Source: Streptomyces sp. NBC_00377
Lineage (GTDB): Bacteria > Actinomycetota > Actinomycetes > Streptomycetales > Streptomycetaceae
NCBI RefSeq assembly: GCF_036075115.1
Contig: NZ_CP107958.1
Span: 1,426,001-1,490,000, forward strand
Length of the DNA stretch: 64,000 nt
Reading direction: 5' to 3'
This document shows, piece by piece, positions 1 through 9,120 of the stretch. Numbering within the stretch: the stretch's first letter is position 1; each line of letters opens with the position of its first letter. The notes beneath the pieces were generated by a model, which made no database searches, had not been told where the DNA came from, and was given only the letters and a program-made list of their open reading frames with translations. The translations under genes and the position numbers were made by a program.

Positions 1-707
1 AGCTCGTACTGGGTGACGTCCAGCCCCTGTCCCTCGGCGATCTCGACCAGGACACGCTCGGGGTGGCGGGCCCGCATCACGCTGCGAAATCCCATCTCGC
101 GCTCCTCCTCGTTGCGGAAGAACCCGCTGCTGAGGCTGGTGAGCACATTGCCGGGGCGGTCGCCGAGCCACTGGCCCATGAGGTAGGCGGCGGTGGCCCC
201 GGCGGCCCGGTCGTCGATACCCACGTAGGCCAGACGCGCGCTGGCCGGCAGGTCCGTCACCAGGGTGACGACCGGGATGCCCGCGGCCACCAGCCGGCTG
301 ACGGCGGCGTTGGTCTCCGGGACGTCCGGCGCCTTGAGGACGACGCCTTGCGAGCCGCGCCGGGCTATCCGGTCGAGGGTCGCCACCAGCTCCTGGGCCG
401 GCCCTGTCTCCCGAAAGTGGAAACGGGAGCGCAGCACGGCCGGGTGCAGGGACGGCAGCTCGGCCTCCAGGGCGCCCCGGACGGCGGTGGTGAACCGTTC
501 CGGCGCCTGCATCACGATGTCGACCATGAAGGTCCGGCCGACGAGTCTGACCTGCGTGCGCTGCCGGTCCAGATCGGCGATGGCGCGCCGCACCTCCTGC
601 ACCGTGGACTCCCGCACCCCGCCCCTGGCGTTCAGGACCCGGTCGACGGTCGCCTCGCTCAGACCGGCCTGACGTGCGATCTCCCGGATGGGGAAGGGGT
701 GGCCCAC
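1..707 (-). CDS. LacI-family transcriptional regulator (partial, C-terminus beyond left edge)
   Basis: DNA-binding regulator of sugar or polyol catabolism. The N-terminus reads as a LacI-type helix-turn-helix (core ARQAGLSEATVDRVLN) followed by the hinge and the periplasmic-binding-like sensor fold (LVTDLPASARLAYVGIDDRAAGATAAYLM). The gene is cut by the window edge after about 235 codons, so its ligand pocket cannot be fully read. I place the start at a GTG at 707, because GGGAG lies six bases upstream and the helix-turn-helix begins about ten residues in. It is divergent from the dioxygenase gene at 825, so it probably controls the 825-3930 genes through the shared 117-base region. The ligand is not known. 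Confidence 0.9.
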   Translation of the reverse strand, partial: MGHPFPIREIARQAGLSEATVDRVLNARGGVRESTVQEVRRAIADLDRQRTQVRLVGRTFMVDIVMQAPERFTTAVRGALEAELPSLHPAVLRSRFHFRETGPAQELVATLDRIARRGSQGVVLKAPDVPETNAAVSRLVAAGIPVVTLVTDLPASARLAYVGIDDRAAGATAAYLMGQWLGDRPGNVLTSLSSGFFRNEEEREMGFRSVMRARHPERVLVEIAEGQGLDVTQYE

Positions 708-770
708 GGAAAGCTCCCAGGAATCTGCTTGAGGGGTTTTTGATGGCCCCCTGCTGGTTGTTCGACGGGT

Positions 771-782
771 TTGTCATGACAA
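771..782. promoter_or_regulatory. 12-bp perfect palindrome, candidate LacI operator
   Basis: TTGTCATGACAA is a perfect palindrome in the 117-base divergent region between the LacI gene and the dioxygenase gene. A second short palindrome, CAGCGCTG, lies at 789-796. The position suits an operator that controls both directions. Assigning it to the neighbouring LacI protein is inference. Confidence 0.4.
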
Positions 783-824
783 GAATGGCAGCGCTGAGCC
801 GCCATTGTCATCGAAGGGACGACG

Positions 825-1991
825 ATGTCCTTCACCTCCGTGCGGGGCCCTGCCTGGCTGACCGAGCAGGACTGCGGCCTCGACGCCTTCCGCGCCCTCG
901 TCGAGCGCACCACCGACCTCGCCGGCTTCCCGAACGCCACGGCGGTCGAGGGGAACGTCCTCGTCTACGACAGCGAGCGTCTGCGCGCCGCCGGAGCGGA
1001 CCGTGCGGTCGCCGCCGAGCTGGTGCGGGCCCTGACCGACGGGCCCGGTGTCGTCGTCTTCCGTGGCGCCTTCCCCGACCCGGCGGTCGTCGACCGGACC
1101 ACCGCCGTGTTCGACGCGCTCATCGCCCGGCAGCACGCCTCGGGTGCCGGCGCGGGGGACCACTTCGCGAAGCCCGGCGCCAACGACCGCGTCTGGAACG
1201 CCCTGGAGAAGGCCGCCCTGCACGACCCGGAGGCGTTCGCCGACTACTACGCCAACGACATCCTCGCGCTGGTCTCGCGGGCCTGGCTCGGTCCGGGCTA
1301 CCAGGTGACGTCGCAGGTCAACGTGGTCAACCCGGGCGGAGGGGCACAGAGTCCGCACCGCGACTACCACCTGGGGTTCCTCGCCGCCGACGCGGCCGCC
1401 GCCTACCCGGCGCACGTCCACCGCCTCTCCCCCGTGCTCACCCTCCAGGGCGCGGTCGCGCACTGCGACATGCCCGTGGAGTCCGGGCCGACGCTGTACC
1501 TGCCGTACTCGCAGACGTACGAGCCCGGCTATCTGGCGTGGCGACTGCCGGAGTTCCAGGAGTACTTCGAGAAGCACCACGTCCAACTGCCCCTGGCGAA
1601 GGGCGACGCCGCGTTCTTCAACCCGGCCGTCCTGCACGCCGCCGGCGCCAACCGAACCACCGGTGTGCGCCGGACGGCGAACCTGCTCCAGGTGTCCTCG
1701 GCCTTCGGGCGCGCGATGGAGACCGTGGACCGGGAGGCGGTGGTGAACGCGGTTTTCCCCGTGCTGCTGAAGCGGCGGGCGCGGGGCGCGGACGAGGCGT
1801 GGCTGGAGCGTGTCGTCGCCGCGAGCGCCGAGGGCTACCCCTTCCCCACCAATCTCGACAGCGACCCGCCCGTCGACGGTCTGGCCCCGCCCACGCAGGC
1901 GGACGTCGTACGGCGGGCGTTGCACGAGGAGTGGACCCCGCAGACGCTCCGGGACGAACTGCGGGCCGGCGCCGCACGGCGCACCAGCTGA
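825..1991 (+). CDS. phytanoyl-CoA dioxygenase (PhyH) family protein
   Basis: Probable Fe(II)/2-oxoglutarate-dependent oxygenase of 388 residues. The metal-binding HxD pair is visible as HRDYH near residue 178, and the distal histidine is probably the one in FFNPAVLHAAG near residue 270, giving the usual 2-His-1-carboxylate set of the PhyH family. The start ATG follows an AGGGACGACG purine stretch. An SDR gene begins 14 bases after the stop and an IolG-like dehydrogenase follows, so this enzyme probably acts in a catabolic pathway for a sugar-like or hydroxylated substrate and not on phytanoyl-CoA itself. Substrate unknown. Confidence 0.85.
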   Translation: MSFTSVRGPAWLTEQDCGLDAFRALVERTTDLAGFPNATAVEGNVLVYDSERLRAAGADRAVAAELVRALTDGPGVVVFRGAFPDPAVVDRTTAVFDALIARQHASGAGAGDHFAKPGANDRVWNALEKAALHDPEAFADYYANDILALVSRAWLGPGYQVTSQVNVVNPGGGAQSPHRDYHLGFLAADAAAAYPAHVHRLSPVLTLQGAVAHCDMPVESGPTLYLPYSQTYEPGYLAWRLPEFQEYFEKHHVQLPLAKGDAAFFNPAVLHAAGANRTTGVRRTANLLQVSSAFGRAMETVDREAVVNAVFPVLLKRRARGADEAWLERVVAASAEGYPFPTNLDSDPPVDGLAPPTQADVVRRALHEEWTPQTLRDELRAGAARRTS

Positions 1992-2005
1992 AAGGGCTTG
2001 GGCAC

Positions 2006-2782
2006 ATGGGACTTCTCGACGACAAGGTCGTCCTCGTCAACGGCGGCACCCAGGGTGTCGGCGCGGCCGTCGCGCGGGCCGCGGTCCGTGAGGGCGCGCT
2101 CGTCGCCGTCACCGGGCGGCGGCCGGAGCCGGGCGACGCCCTGGTGGCGGAGCTGACGGCGGCCGGCGGCAAGGCCGTCTTCGTACGGGCCGACCTCTCC
2201 GACGCCGGGCAGGCGAAGGCGTCGGTGGCCGAGACGGTCGCCGCGTACGGCCGTGTCGACTGCCTGGTCAACTCGGCGGGGCTGACCTCCCGGGGCACGC
2301 TGCTGGACACCACGCCCGAGCTGTTCGACCAGCACATCGCGATCAACCTCAGGGCGCCGTTCTTCACGATGCAGGCTGCGGTCGCGGACATGCTGGCCCG
2401 GGAGGCGCCGGGCACGGTCGTCAACATCATCACCTCTTCGGCCCATGGCGGTCAGCCGTTTCTCGCGCCGTACGTCGCCGCGAAGGCGGGATTGATCGGC
2501 CTCACGCGCAACGCGGCGCACGCGCACCGCTTCGACCGGGTCCGGATCAACGGCCTCAACATCGGCTGGACGGCCACCGAGGGCGAGGACGCGACCCAGC
2601 GGGCCTTCCACGGCGCCGGGGACGACTGGCGCGAGCAGGCCGCCGCACGGCTGCCGATGGGCAGGCTGGGCCGACCGGACGAGATCGCCGACTTCGTGGT
2701 GTTCCTGCTGTCCGAGCGGTCGGGCGTGGTCACCGGTTCGGTGATCGACTGGGACCAGAACGTACTGGGCGGCCTGGACTGA
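2006..2782 (+). CDS. SDR family oxidoreductase
   Basis: Classical short-chain dehydrogenase of 258 residues, NAD(P)-dependent and cytoplasmic. The N-terminal cofactor motif is seen as NGGTQGVGAA (a variant of TGxxxGxG), the NSAG motif at about residue 90, and the catalytic Ser-Tyr-xxx-Lys as ITSSA and YVAAK at about residues 140 and 156. It ends with a typical SDR C-terminus (VTGSVIDWDQNVLGG). It lies 14 bases after the dioxygenase, so the two are probably co-transcribed. It could oxidise the alcohol released by the dioxygenase or a sugar hydroxyl. The substrate cannot be read from the sequence. Confidence 0.92.
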   Translation: MGLLDDKVVLVNGGTQGVGAAVARAAVREGALVAVTGRRPEPGDALVAELTAAGGKAVFVRADLSDAGQAKASVAETVAAYGRVDCLVNSAGLTSRGTLLDTTPELFDQHIAINLRAPFFTMQAAVADMLAREAPGTVVNIITSSAHGGQPFLAPYVAAKAGLIGLTRNAAHAHRFDRVRINGLNIGWTATEGEDATQRAFHGAGDDWREQAAARLPMGRLGRPDEIADFVVFLLSERSGVVTGSVIDWDQNVLGGLD

Positions 2783-2817
2783 ACATCGCGACCCCGCCCA
2801 GGCGTCCGGAGCCCGCG

Positions 2818-2865
2818 TTTCGAGCCCGTCCGGCGATCGAGGACGAGCCCGAAGGGCGACGGGGC
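2818..2865. repeat. dispersed Streptomyces intergenic repeat (GAGCCCGTCCGGCGATcGAGGAC type)
   Basis: The stretch following the SDR stop carries GAGCCCGTCCGGCGAT, then GAGGACGAGCCC and GAAGGGC. I recognise this as a short repeat found in many copies between genes in Streptomyces chromosomes. It can form an imperfect hairpin and may act as a transcription attenuator between the SDR and the IolG-like gene. The identification is from memory of the motif, not from a search. Confidence 0.5.
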
Positions 2866-2925
2866 CCGAAGCAGAACCCCGGCAAGAGACAGCAACCACA
2901 CACCACCAGGAAAGCAGCGGAGCGC

Positions 2926-3930
2926 ATGCGCATCGGAATCCTCGGCCTCGGCCGCATCGGCGCCTTCCACGCCGAGACCCTCTCCGGACTCGACGCCGTG
3001 GCGTCGCTCGTCGTGGCCGACCCGTTCGCGGAGGCCGCCAAGAACGCCGCCGAGCGGTTCGGCGCCGAGGTCGCCGACTCCCTCGAGGCCGTCCTGGCCG
3101 CCGGGGTGGACGGCGTCGTGATCGCGGCGGCGACGGACGCGCACCCCGGCCTGATCCTGGCCGCCGTCGAGGCGGGCATCCCCGTCTTCTGCGAGAAGCC
3201 CGTCGCGAAGACCATGCGCGAGGGCGTCGAGGTGCTCAGGGCGGTGCAGGGCAGTTCCGTGCCCATCCAGATCGGCTACAACCGCCGCTTCGACGCGGGC
3301 TTCGTCGCCGCGCGGGCGGCCGTGCGGACGGGCGAGCTGGGCAAGCTCCACACGGTCCGCTCGACCACGCTCGACCCGGCTCCGCCGCCGGCCGCGTACG
3401 TCGCCGCCTCCGGTGGCATCTTCCGGGACTGTTCCGTGCACGACTTCGACATCATCCGCTGGGTCACCGGCCGCGAGGTGACGGAGGTGTACGCGGTCGG
3501 CGGCAACAGGGGCGCCGACTACATCAGGGAGGCGGGCGACGCCGACACCACCGGCGCGATCCTCACCCTGGACGACGGCACGATCGCCGTGGTGTCCAAC
3601 TCCCGCCACAACGCCCGCGGTTACGACGTCCGGATGGAGATCCACGGTTTCGCCGACTCCATCGCCGTCGGCCTGGAGGACAAGCTGCCGCTGCGGTCGG
3701 TGGAGCCCGGGGTGACCTTCCCGGCCGGTACCCCGCACGACTTCTTCATGGACCGCTTCACCGCCGCCTACCGCGCCGAACTCACCGCGTTCACCGAGGT
3801 CGTGGCCGGCTCCCGGCCCTCGCCCTGCACGATCGAGGACGCCCTGGAGGCGGGCTGGATCGCGGAGGCGTGCACGCTGTCCCTGCACGAGCACCGGCCG
3901 GTGACGATCGCGGAGGTCCGCGCCTCCTGA
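2926..3930 (+). CDS. Gfo/Idh/MocA family oxidoreductase, inositol 2-dehydrogenase-like
   Basis: NAD-dependent dehydrogenase of 334 residues. The Rossmann motif GILGLGRIGAFHAET opens the protein, the EKPVAKT lysine motif sits near residue 90, and the catalytic region CSVHDFDIIRW near residue 170 has the histidine and aspartate expected in IolG-type enzymes. It resembles myo-inositol or scyllo-inositol dehydrogenases in length and motif order. The nearby polyol ABC importer and the LacI and GntR regulators fit a cyclitol or sugar-acid pathway. I leave the symbol blank because the exact cyclitol is not determined and Streptomyces carry several IolG paralogues. Confidence 0.9.
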   Translation: MRIGILGLGRIGAFHAETLSGLDAVASLVVADPFAEAAKNAAERFGAEVADSLEAVLAAGVDGVVIAAATDAHPGLILAAVEAGIPVFCEKPVAKTMREGVEVLRAVQGSSVPIQIGYNRRFDAGFVAARAAVRTGELGKLHTVRSTTLDPAPPPAAYVAASGGIFRDCSVHDFDIIRWVTGREVTEVYAVGGNRGADYIREAGDADTTGAILTLDDGTIAVVSNSRHNARGYDVRMEIHGFADSIAVGLEDKLPLRSVEPGVTFPAGTPHDFFMDRFTAAYRAELTAFTEVVAGSRPSPCTIEDALEAGWIAEACTLSLHEHRPVTIAEVRAS

Positions 3931-3980
3931 GCCGGTGGACCCTCGGCCGACGGGCCGGGCGCCGCAGAACGGGAAACGCG

Positions 3981-4025
3981 GGTGAGGGCGGCCGGGGGGA
4001 GTGGCTCCCCCCGGCCGCCCTCACC
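3981..4025. terminator. bidirectional hairpin terminator
   Basis: Perfect inverted repeat with 21-base arms (3981-4001 and 4005-4025) around a TGG loop. It lies between the convergent IolG-like gene and the small gene at 4030-4203, so it should stop transcripts from both sides. Confidence 0.85.
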
Positions 4026-4029
4026 GGTT

Positions 4030-4203
4030 TCACAGACCGTAGCGGACCGCGAACTCGTCCGGGTCGTAGGCGTCCCGTGCCGGGTCCCGCGGGGTGGCCG
4101 GCCGTTCCTCCACCATGTCCTGCGGACGCACCCGCTCGGGCAGTACGCCGAACCGCGCCCGGCGCCCGTCCTCCGCGGTGCCGGCCTGCTCCTCTTCCTG
4201 CAT
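4030..4203 (-). CDS. small hypothetical protein (57 aa)
   Basis: Short acidic and arginine-rich protein, MQEEEQAGTAEDGRR to DAYDPDEFAVRYGL. An ATG at 4203 is preceded by GGGAGGGTGAC, a good ribosome site, which argues for a real gene and for this start over the longer GTG-type option. No domain is recognised. The stop falls five bases from the terminator stem at 3981-4025, another sign that it is a transcription unit. It has no membrane segment or signal peptide. Function unknown. Confidence 0.6.
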   Translation of the reverse strand: MQEEEQAGTAEDGRRARFGVLPERVRPQDMVEERPATPRDPARDAYDPDEFAVRYGL

Positions 4204-4254
4204 GTCACCCTCCCCGTCCACGACTGCGCACACCTGTTACCTGTCTGAACGTCC

Positions 4255-4639
4255 TCACCTCGCCGCTGGTTCCGCCGGCAGGTCGAAGACATGGTCCGGC
4301 GAGATGATCCTGGTGATCGCGTCGCCGAACAGGGTGCTGGGTTCCTGGTTCTTGTAGTTGATGTCGGTGTTCAGCACGACCACGAGCGTGGCCCGTGCCG
4401 ACGGCAGGTAGATGGTCAGGGACTCGTAGCCGGGCAGCGAGCCGTTGTGGCCGATCCAGCCCTGCACATCGAAGATGCCGAGACCGTATCCGGCACCCGG
4501 AATGGGTGTCGGCGGTGTGATCAGGCGCTGCCTCTGGGTGGCGGGGCTGCGCCGTTCCGCCCACGGCCGGCACCACCAGGACCCCTGCGGTGACGGCCGC
4601 GGCCATCCCCCGGCGCAGTCGAAGGTACGCGTGTGTCAT
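4255..4639 (-). pseudogene. serine hydrolase / D-alanyl-D-alanine carboxypeptidase remnant (internal deletion)
   Basis: The 5' part encodes a start with ribosome site (GGGAGCGAGCCC-ATG, start 4639) and a signal peptide (LRRGMAAAVTAGVLVVPAVGG). The 3' part, in another frame, encodes the end of a beta-lactamase-fold serine hydrolase: GAGYGLGIF then GWIGHNGSLPGYES, which is the HxG motif of the third active-site element. The SxxK nucleophile and YxN motifs are absent, so about 250-300 codons are missing between the halves and the frame is broken. The remnant cannot be an active enzyme. The intact parent would have been an exported class C-type carboxypeptidase or esterase. Confidence 0.75.
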
Positions 4640-4842
4640 GGGCTCGCTCCCGTATGAGGAGGTTCCGCCGCAGGCCACAGCCGCACCAGGGGGCACGGGC
4701 CGTATGCGGCCCATCACCACCACCATACGAGCGCGGGCGCGCCGCCGCCTGTCGGCGACGGCGCGACGCGCCTGGTGCTCCGGCTCCCGGGGCATGCCCG
4801 CGGGAACGCGGGAACTTCACCTCGTGGCGCGGCCGTTCCGCG

Positions 4843-5757
4843 TCACGGTGTCTTCTCGCCGGGGCTCGCCACGGGGGCGGTGAGGTCCTTCTCCTCGGGG
4901 AGCTCCTCGACGTCCACGCCGCGTACCTGGGCCAGTTCGTGCTTGAGGGCCGCGAGTTCGGTGCCGCCGGCCATGTGGTTGGTGAGTTCCTCGAGGCTGA
5001 CCTGGTCGCGGGAGGCGGTGAGTTCCATGGTGCCGAGGCGCAGGACGCTGAAGTGGTCGCCGACCATGTAGGCGTGGTGGGGGTTGTGGGTGATGAAGAT
5101 GACGCCGAGTCCGCGTTCGCGGGCGGCGGCGATGTACTTGAGCACCACGCCGGACTGCTTGACGCCGAGGGCGGCCGTCGGCTCGTCGAGGATCAGCACG
5201 CGGGCGCCGAAGTAGACGGCGCGGGCGATGGCGACACACTGGCGCTGGCCGCCGGAGAGGGTGCCGATGGGCTGTTCGAGGTCGTCGAGCACGATGCCCA
5301 TGTTGCGCAGTTCCTCGTCGGCGGTCTTCTTCATCCTCTCGATGTCGAGGCGGCGCACGGGCCAGGGGCCCTTGGTCATCTCGGAGCCGAGGAAGAAGTT
5401 GCGCCAGACCGGCATCAGGGGCACGGTGGCGAGGTCCTGGTAGACGGTGGCGATACCGCGGTCGAGGGCCTCGCGCGGGGTGCTGAAGCGCACCGGCCGG
5501 CCGTCGACGAGGAACTCGCCCTCGGTGTGCTGGTGCAGCCCCGAGACGATCTTGATGAGGGTGGACTTGCCGGCGCCGTTGTCGCCGAGGACGCAGGTCA
5601 CCTGGCCGGGACGGACGGTGAGGTCCACGCCGTGCAGGGCGCGGATGTTGCCGTAGGACTTGCCCGCGCTCCGCAGTTCGACGAGCGGGCTGTCCCCGCC
5701 CTCGGGGACCGTGTCCGCGAGGATGGCGCCGTGTGTGCCGGTTCCGTTGGTGGTCAT
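4843..5757 (-). CDS. sugar ABC transporter ATP-binding protein
   Basis: ATPase of 304 residues for a carbohydrate importer. Walker A is GDNGAGKST, the signature is LSGGQRQ and Walker B is [12 protein letters not shown], followed by the switch histidine in ITHNPHHA. It has a single nucleotide-binding domain, unlike the usual double-domain RbsA/XylG ATPases, which is common in streptomycete relatives (FrcA-type). The start at 5757 follows the permease stop by five bases, and the GGAGGTGACC ribosome site overlaps that stop. It is the last gene of the binding protein-permease-ATPase operon. Confidence 0.95.
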   Translation of the reverse strand: MTTNGTGTHGAILADTVPEGGDSPLVELRSAGKSYGNIRALHGVDLTVRPGQVTCVLGDNGAGKSTLIKIVSGLHQHTEGEFLVDGRPVRFSTPREALDRGIATVYQDLATVPLMPVWRNFFLGSEMTKGPWPVRRLDIERMKKTADEELRNMGIVLDDLEQPIGTLSGGQRQCVAIARAVYFGARVLILDEPTAALGVKQSGVVLKYIAAARERGLGVIFITHNPHHAYMVGDHFSVLRLGTMELTASRDQVSLEELTNHMAGGTELAALKHELAQVRGVDVEELPEEKDLTAPVASPGEKTP

Positions 5758-5762
5758 TGAGG

Positions 5763-6839
5763 TCACCTCCGGGTGGCCGTGCGCTGGACCCACAGATTGA
5801 TGAGGACGGCGCCGAGGAGCATGACGCCGAGGAATGCCTTGAACCAGTCGGGGTTCCAGCCGGCGTAGACGATGCCCTGCTGCACCATGCCGAACATGAA
5901 CGCGCCGAAGACCGGGCCGATCGCCGATCCGGCGCCGCCGGTCAGCAGGCAGCCGCCGATGACGGCCGCGGAGATGTAGATCAGCTCCTGGCCGACGCCC
6001 TCGCCGGACTGCACGGTGTTGAAGGTGAACAGCTGGTGCATGCCGACGAACCAGGCGCCGAAGCCGACCAGCATGAACAGCGAGATCTTGGTGAACGTCA
6101 CGGGCACGCCGACGGCCCGCGCGCTGTCCTTGTTCCCGCCGACCGCGAAGATCCAGTTGCCGTACCGGGTGCGCAGCAGGATCCAGGTGGCGATGGCCGC
6201 GAAGACCAGCCAGTACACGATGGTGATCTTGACCTGGACGCCACCGACGTCGAAGGAGGAGGCGAAGATCTTCTTCGCCTGGCCGAAGCCGTCCATGTCG
6301 CTGATGTCGTCGGTGGCCACGTTGGTGGTGACCAGCTTGGTCACCGCGAGGTTGACGCCCTGGAGGATCAGGAACGTGCCCAGGGTGATCAGGAAGCTGG
6401 GCAGCCCGGTCTTCACCACCATCCACCCGTTGAGGAAGCCGATCCCCAACGACACCAGGAGGGCGACGACCACACCGACCCAGACGTTCATGCTCAACTG
6501 GTAGGCGAGCATGCTGGCGGTGAGCGCCGAGGTGATGACGGCGACGCCGGCGGAGAGGTCGAACTCGCCGCCGATCATCAGCAGCGCGACCGGCAGCGCC
6601 ATGATCCCGATCGTCGACGACTGGTACAGGATGTTCGCCATCGCGCTGCCTTCGCGCACCGGCGGGGCGGTGATCAGGAAGAACACGTACACCGCGACCG
6701 CACCGAGGAAGACCCCGACCTCGGGGCGCGCCAGCAGCCGCAGGGCCAGGGGGCGTTGCTTGGTCCGGCCGTCGTTCTCCTTGCGGCCGGGGGCCGGCGG
6801 TGTGGTCACCGCCGGCTCGGCATGCTGGGTCATGCTCAT
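5763..6839 (-). CDS. sugar ABC transporter permease (BPD_transp_2/RbsC type)
   Basis: Membrane permease of 358 residues with about ten hydrophobic segments. A cytoplasmic N-terminal tail of about 40 residues precedes the first segment ([16 protein letters not shown]). The EFDLSAG sequence and the [14 protein letters not shown] loop are typical of RbsC/FrcB-type sugar permeases and form the contact with the ATPase. The ATG at 6839 overlaps the stop of the binding-protein gene by one base (TGATG), a sign of translational coupling. A second in-frame ATG lies six bases later. Substrate likely a monosaccharide or cyclitol. Confidence 0.95.
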   Translation of the reverse strand: MSMTQHAEPAVTTPPAPGRKENDGRTKQRPLALRLLARPEVGVFLGAVAVYVFFLITAPPVREGSAMANILYQSSTIGIMALPVALLMIGGEFDLSAGVAVITSALTASMLAYQLSMNVWVGVVVALLVSLGIGFLNGWMVVKTGLPSFLITLGTFLILQGVNLAVTKLVTTNVATDDISDMDGFGQAKKIFASSFDVGGVQVKITIVYWLVFAAIATWILLRTRYGNWIFAVGGNKDSARAVGVPVTFTKISLFMLVGFGAWFVGMHQLFTFNTVQSGEGVGQELIYISAAVIGGCLLTGGAGSAIGPVFGAFMFGMVQQGIVYAGWNPDWFKAFLGVMLLGAVLINLWVQRTATRR

Positions 6840-7858
6840 CACCGGGTGCCCTTCGCGGCGAACGAGGCGACCGCGTCGACGTTGGTCTTGTCCACGAAGG
6901 CGGGACCGGTCAGCACCGGCTGCTCGCCGCCGCCCATGTAGTTGCCGTTGTTCTTGTAGAGCCACAGCGAGTCGATCGCCAGGTAGCCCTGGAGGTAGGG
7001 CTGCTGGTCGACGGCGAACTCGATGGTGCCCTTGTCGATGGCGCTCGTCAGGTCCTTGTTCAGGTCGAAGGTCGCGATCTTGGCCTTGCTGCCCGCGTCG
7101 GACTTCGACTGCACCGCCGTCAGCGCGAACGGGGCGCCGAGGGTGACGACGTAGTCGATGGCCTTGTCCTGGCTCAGCTTGGCGGTGATCGTCGACTTCA
7201 CGGACGGCATGTCGGTGCCGTTGACGTACAGGGTCTCCGTCGCGCCCTTGAACGTGTTCTTCACACCGGCACAGCGCTGGGTCAGGCCGATGTTGCCCTG
7301 TTCCTGGATGACGCAGACGGCCTTCTTGGCGCCTTCGGAGTTGAGGCGGTTGCCGAGGGCCTCGCCGGCCACGGTCTCGTCCTGGCCGAAGAACTCCATC
7401 AGGCCGAGGTTCTTCCACTCGCTGACACCGGAGTTGAGGCCGACCACGGGTATCTTCGCGGTCTTCGCCTTGGCGACGACGTCCTTGAGGGCGTCCGGCT
7501 TGGCGAGGGTGACCGCGATGCCGTCGACCTTCTGGTCGATGGCGTTCTGGATCAGGTTGGCCTGGTTTCCGGCGTTGGGGTCGGCGGAGTACACCAGCTT
7601 GACGTTGTCCTTGGCGGCGGCCGCCTCGGCGCCCTTGCGGACGATGTCCCAGAAGGTGTCGCCGGGCGACTGGTGGGTCACCAGGGCGACCGTCATCTGG
7701 GGGGTGCTCGCCTTGCCCGCGGAAGCGCCGTCCGCGCTCTCCTCGGACTTCTTGCCACCGGAACTGCTGGAACAGCCCGCCAGGGTCAGGGTCACCACCG
7801 CGGCCATGGCCACGACCGGGGCGATTCTGCGCGAGCGGAAGGGAGAAGAGCTGTCCAT
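6839..7858 (-). CDS. sugar ABC transporter substrate-binding lipoprotein
   Basis: Exported binding protein of 339 residues. It has a signal peptide with lipobox LAGC (cysteine at about residue 28), a short Ser/Gly-rich linker, and then the periplasmic-binding fold of the ribose/galactose class ([38 protein letters not shown]). The ribose-class fold matches the permease type. It is the first gene of the three-gene importer operon and the only one with its own 5' leader, of about 160 bases, containing a stem-loop. The neighbouring IolG-like enzyme suggests a cyclitol or related sugar, but that is inference. Confidence 0.95.
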   Translation of the reverse strand: MDSSSPFRSRRIAPVVAMAAVVTLTLAGCSSSSGGKKSEESADGASAGKASTPQMTVALVTHQSPGDTFWDIVRKGAEAAAAKDNVKLVYSADPNAGNQANLIQNAIDQKVDGIAVTLAKPDALKDVVAKAKTAKIPVVGLNSGVSEWKNLGLMEFFGQDETVAGEALGNRLNSEGAKKAVCVIQEQGNIGLTQRCAGVKNTFKGATETLYVNGTDMPSVKSTITAKLSQDKAIDYVVTLGAPFALTAVQSKSDAGSKAKIATFDLNKDLTSAIDKGTIEFAVDQQPYLQGYLAIDSLWLYKNNGNYMGGGEQPVLTGPAFVDKTNVDAVASFAAKGTR

Positions 7859-7965
7859 CTTTCCTGCACCTCACTGTGCGACGGAGAAACACGACGGGGA
7901 AATCGGGAAAAGGAGAGGCGATCGGAGGGTTCCGGGGCCCGTTTCTACTCAGATTGGGGCCGTGG

Positions 7966-8004
7966 GGCCGGGTCCGCGACTGTTCAGGTGTCTCGGACCC
8001 GGCC
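7966..8004 (-). promoter_or_regulatory. stem-loop in the 5' leader of the ABC importer operon
   Basis: GGCCGGGTCCG (7966-7976) and CGGACCCGGCC (7994-8004) are perfect 11-base arms with a 17-base loop. The element lies about 110 bases before the binding-protein start, downstream of the predicted promoter. It could be an attenuator, an mRNA stability element or an operator. Confidence 0.4.
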
Positions 8005-8022
8005 GTGCGCTGCTGGGACCGG

Positions 8023-8051
8023 ATCCAATCCCTTGCCGGGCTCACTGTCAA
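8023..8051 (-). promoter_or_regulatory. predicted promoter for the ABC importer operon
   Basis: On the minus strand TTGACA (8046-8051) is followed after 17 bases by TTGGAT (8023-8028), close to a vegetative sigma-70 promoter. It points into the importer operon. The 468-base region 7859-8326 between importer and GntR holds this promoter, its leader and the opposite promoter, and no gene that I can support. Confidence 0.55.
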
Positions 8052-8103
8052 TACTTTGTTAAGACATCATTTCACGCTCAGGTCCGAATGTAAGTACAAA
8101 CTC

Positions 8104-8133
8104 TTGACAGTGCGGGTCCCCTGGACCTACACC
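8104..8133 (+). promoter_or_regulatory. predicted promoter for the GntR gene
   Basis: TTGACA (8104-8109) is followed after 18 bases by TACACC (8128-8133). The sequence GGTCC-CCT-GGACC lies between the two boxes and forms a short inverted repeat that could bind a regulator. The GntR start is at 8327, about 190 bases on. Confidence 0.4.
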
Positions 8134-8326
8134 TGGGGGACGCCAGGCCCCCCACGATCACCGAGGAGCGTCGCACATGGCCGAGCCGGCCCCACCACCG
8201 GACCTGATCACCACGGGTTCGTCGGGGTCGATCTCTACCCTTTGCGCCCGGACCTACCCCTCGCACGCGCGCAGGGGCACGTCCGGGGGCCCGCATCAGG
8301 CCCCACCGACCCGAGGAGGTGCTCTC

Positions 8327-9112
8327 ATGGCGAAGACCGGCGACCGTTCCCGTGCCGTGCCCGGCTCCGCGCTCGAACCGCTGCATTTCGCCCTGGACCG
8401 CACCAGCCCTGTGCCCCTCTACTACCAGCTCGCCCAGCAGTTGGAGGCGGCGATCGAGCAGGGCGCCCTCGCCCCGGGAAACCTTCTGGGCAACGAGATC
8501 GACCTGTCGACCCGCCTGGGCCTGTCCCGCCCGACGGTCCGTCAGGCGATCCAGTCCCTGGTCGACAAGGGCCTCCTGGTGCGACGGCGCGGAGTGGGCA
8601 CGCAGGTCGTGCACAGCCAGGTGAAACGGCCGCTGGAACTGAGCAGCCTCTACGACGACCTGGAGGCGGCCGGACAGGGCCCCACCACGCAGGTCGTGCG
8701 CAACGCACACGTGCCGGCGACCGCCGACGTGGCCGCCGCGCTCGGCGTCGCGCAGGGCAGCCAGGTCACCGTCCTCGAGCGGCTGCGCGCCACCCACGGG
8801 GAGCCGGTGGCGTTCCTGTGCAACTACCTCCCGCCGGCCCTTCTGGAGCTCGACACGGAGCGTCTGGAGTCGACCGGCCTGTACCGGCTGCTCCGCTCGG
8901 CGGGCATCACCCTGCACAGCGCCCGCCAGACCATCGGCGCCCGCTCCGCCACCGGCGAGGAGGCCGCCCTCCTCGCCGAGACGGAGGGGGCGGCCCTGCT
9001 GACCATGCAGCGCACGGCGTACGACGACACCGGCCGGCCGGTCGAGTACGGGACGCACATCTACCGCGCGTCCCGGTACGCCTTCGACTTCCGGTTGCTG
9101 GTCAGGCCCTGA
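8327..9112 (+). CDS. GntR-family transcriptional regulator (HutC/UTRA type)
   Basis: Regulator of 261 residues. The winged helix-turn-helix is at about residues 15-90 (LYYQLAQQLEAAIEQG, LGLSRPTVRQAIQSLVDKG) and is followed by a UTRA ligand domain. The start at 8327 is chosen because GAGGAGGT sits seven bases before it. A longer in-frame version from 8177 has no such site and adds 50 low-complexity residues. It is divergent from the importer operon and probably responds to the imported sugar or a phosphorylated or oxidised derivative. A second regulator, LacI, sits at the other end of the locus. Confidence 0.92.
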   Translation: MAKTGDRSRAVPGSALEPLHFALDRTSPVPLYYQLAQQLEAAIEQGALAPGNLLGNEIDLSTRLGLSRPTVRQAIQSLVDKGLLVRRRGVGTQVVHSQVKRPLELSSLYDDLEAAGQGPTTQVVRNAHVPATADVAAALGVAQGSQVTVLERLRATHGEPVAFLCNYLPPALLELDTERLESTGLYRLLRSAGITLHSARQTIGARSATGEEAALLAETEGAALLTMQRTAYDDTGRPVEYGTHIYRASRYAFDFRLLVRP

Positions 9113-9120
9113 GGACCTGC

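Noticed and set aside
674..2005. Upstream extension of the SDR frame through the dioxygenase gene
   Set aside because: The Arg-rich sequence is a shadow of the dioxygenase frame. The SDR begins at 2006.
8177..8326. Longer GntR start at 8177
   Set aside because: Adds 50 residues without family similarity; ATG 8327 has a strong ribosome site.
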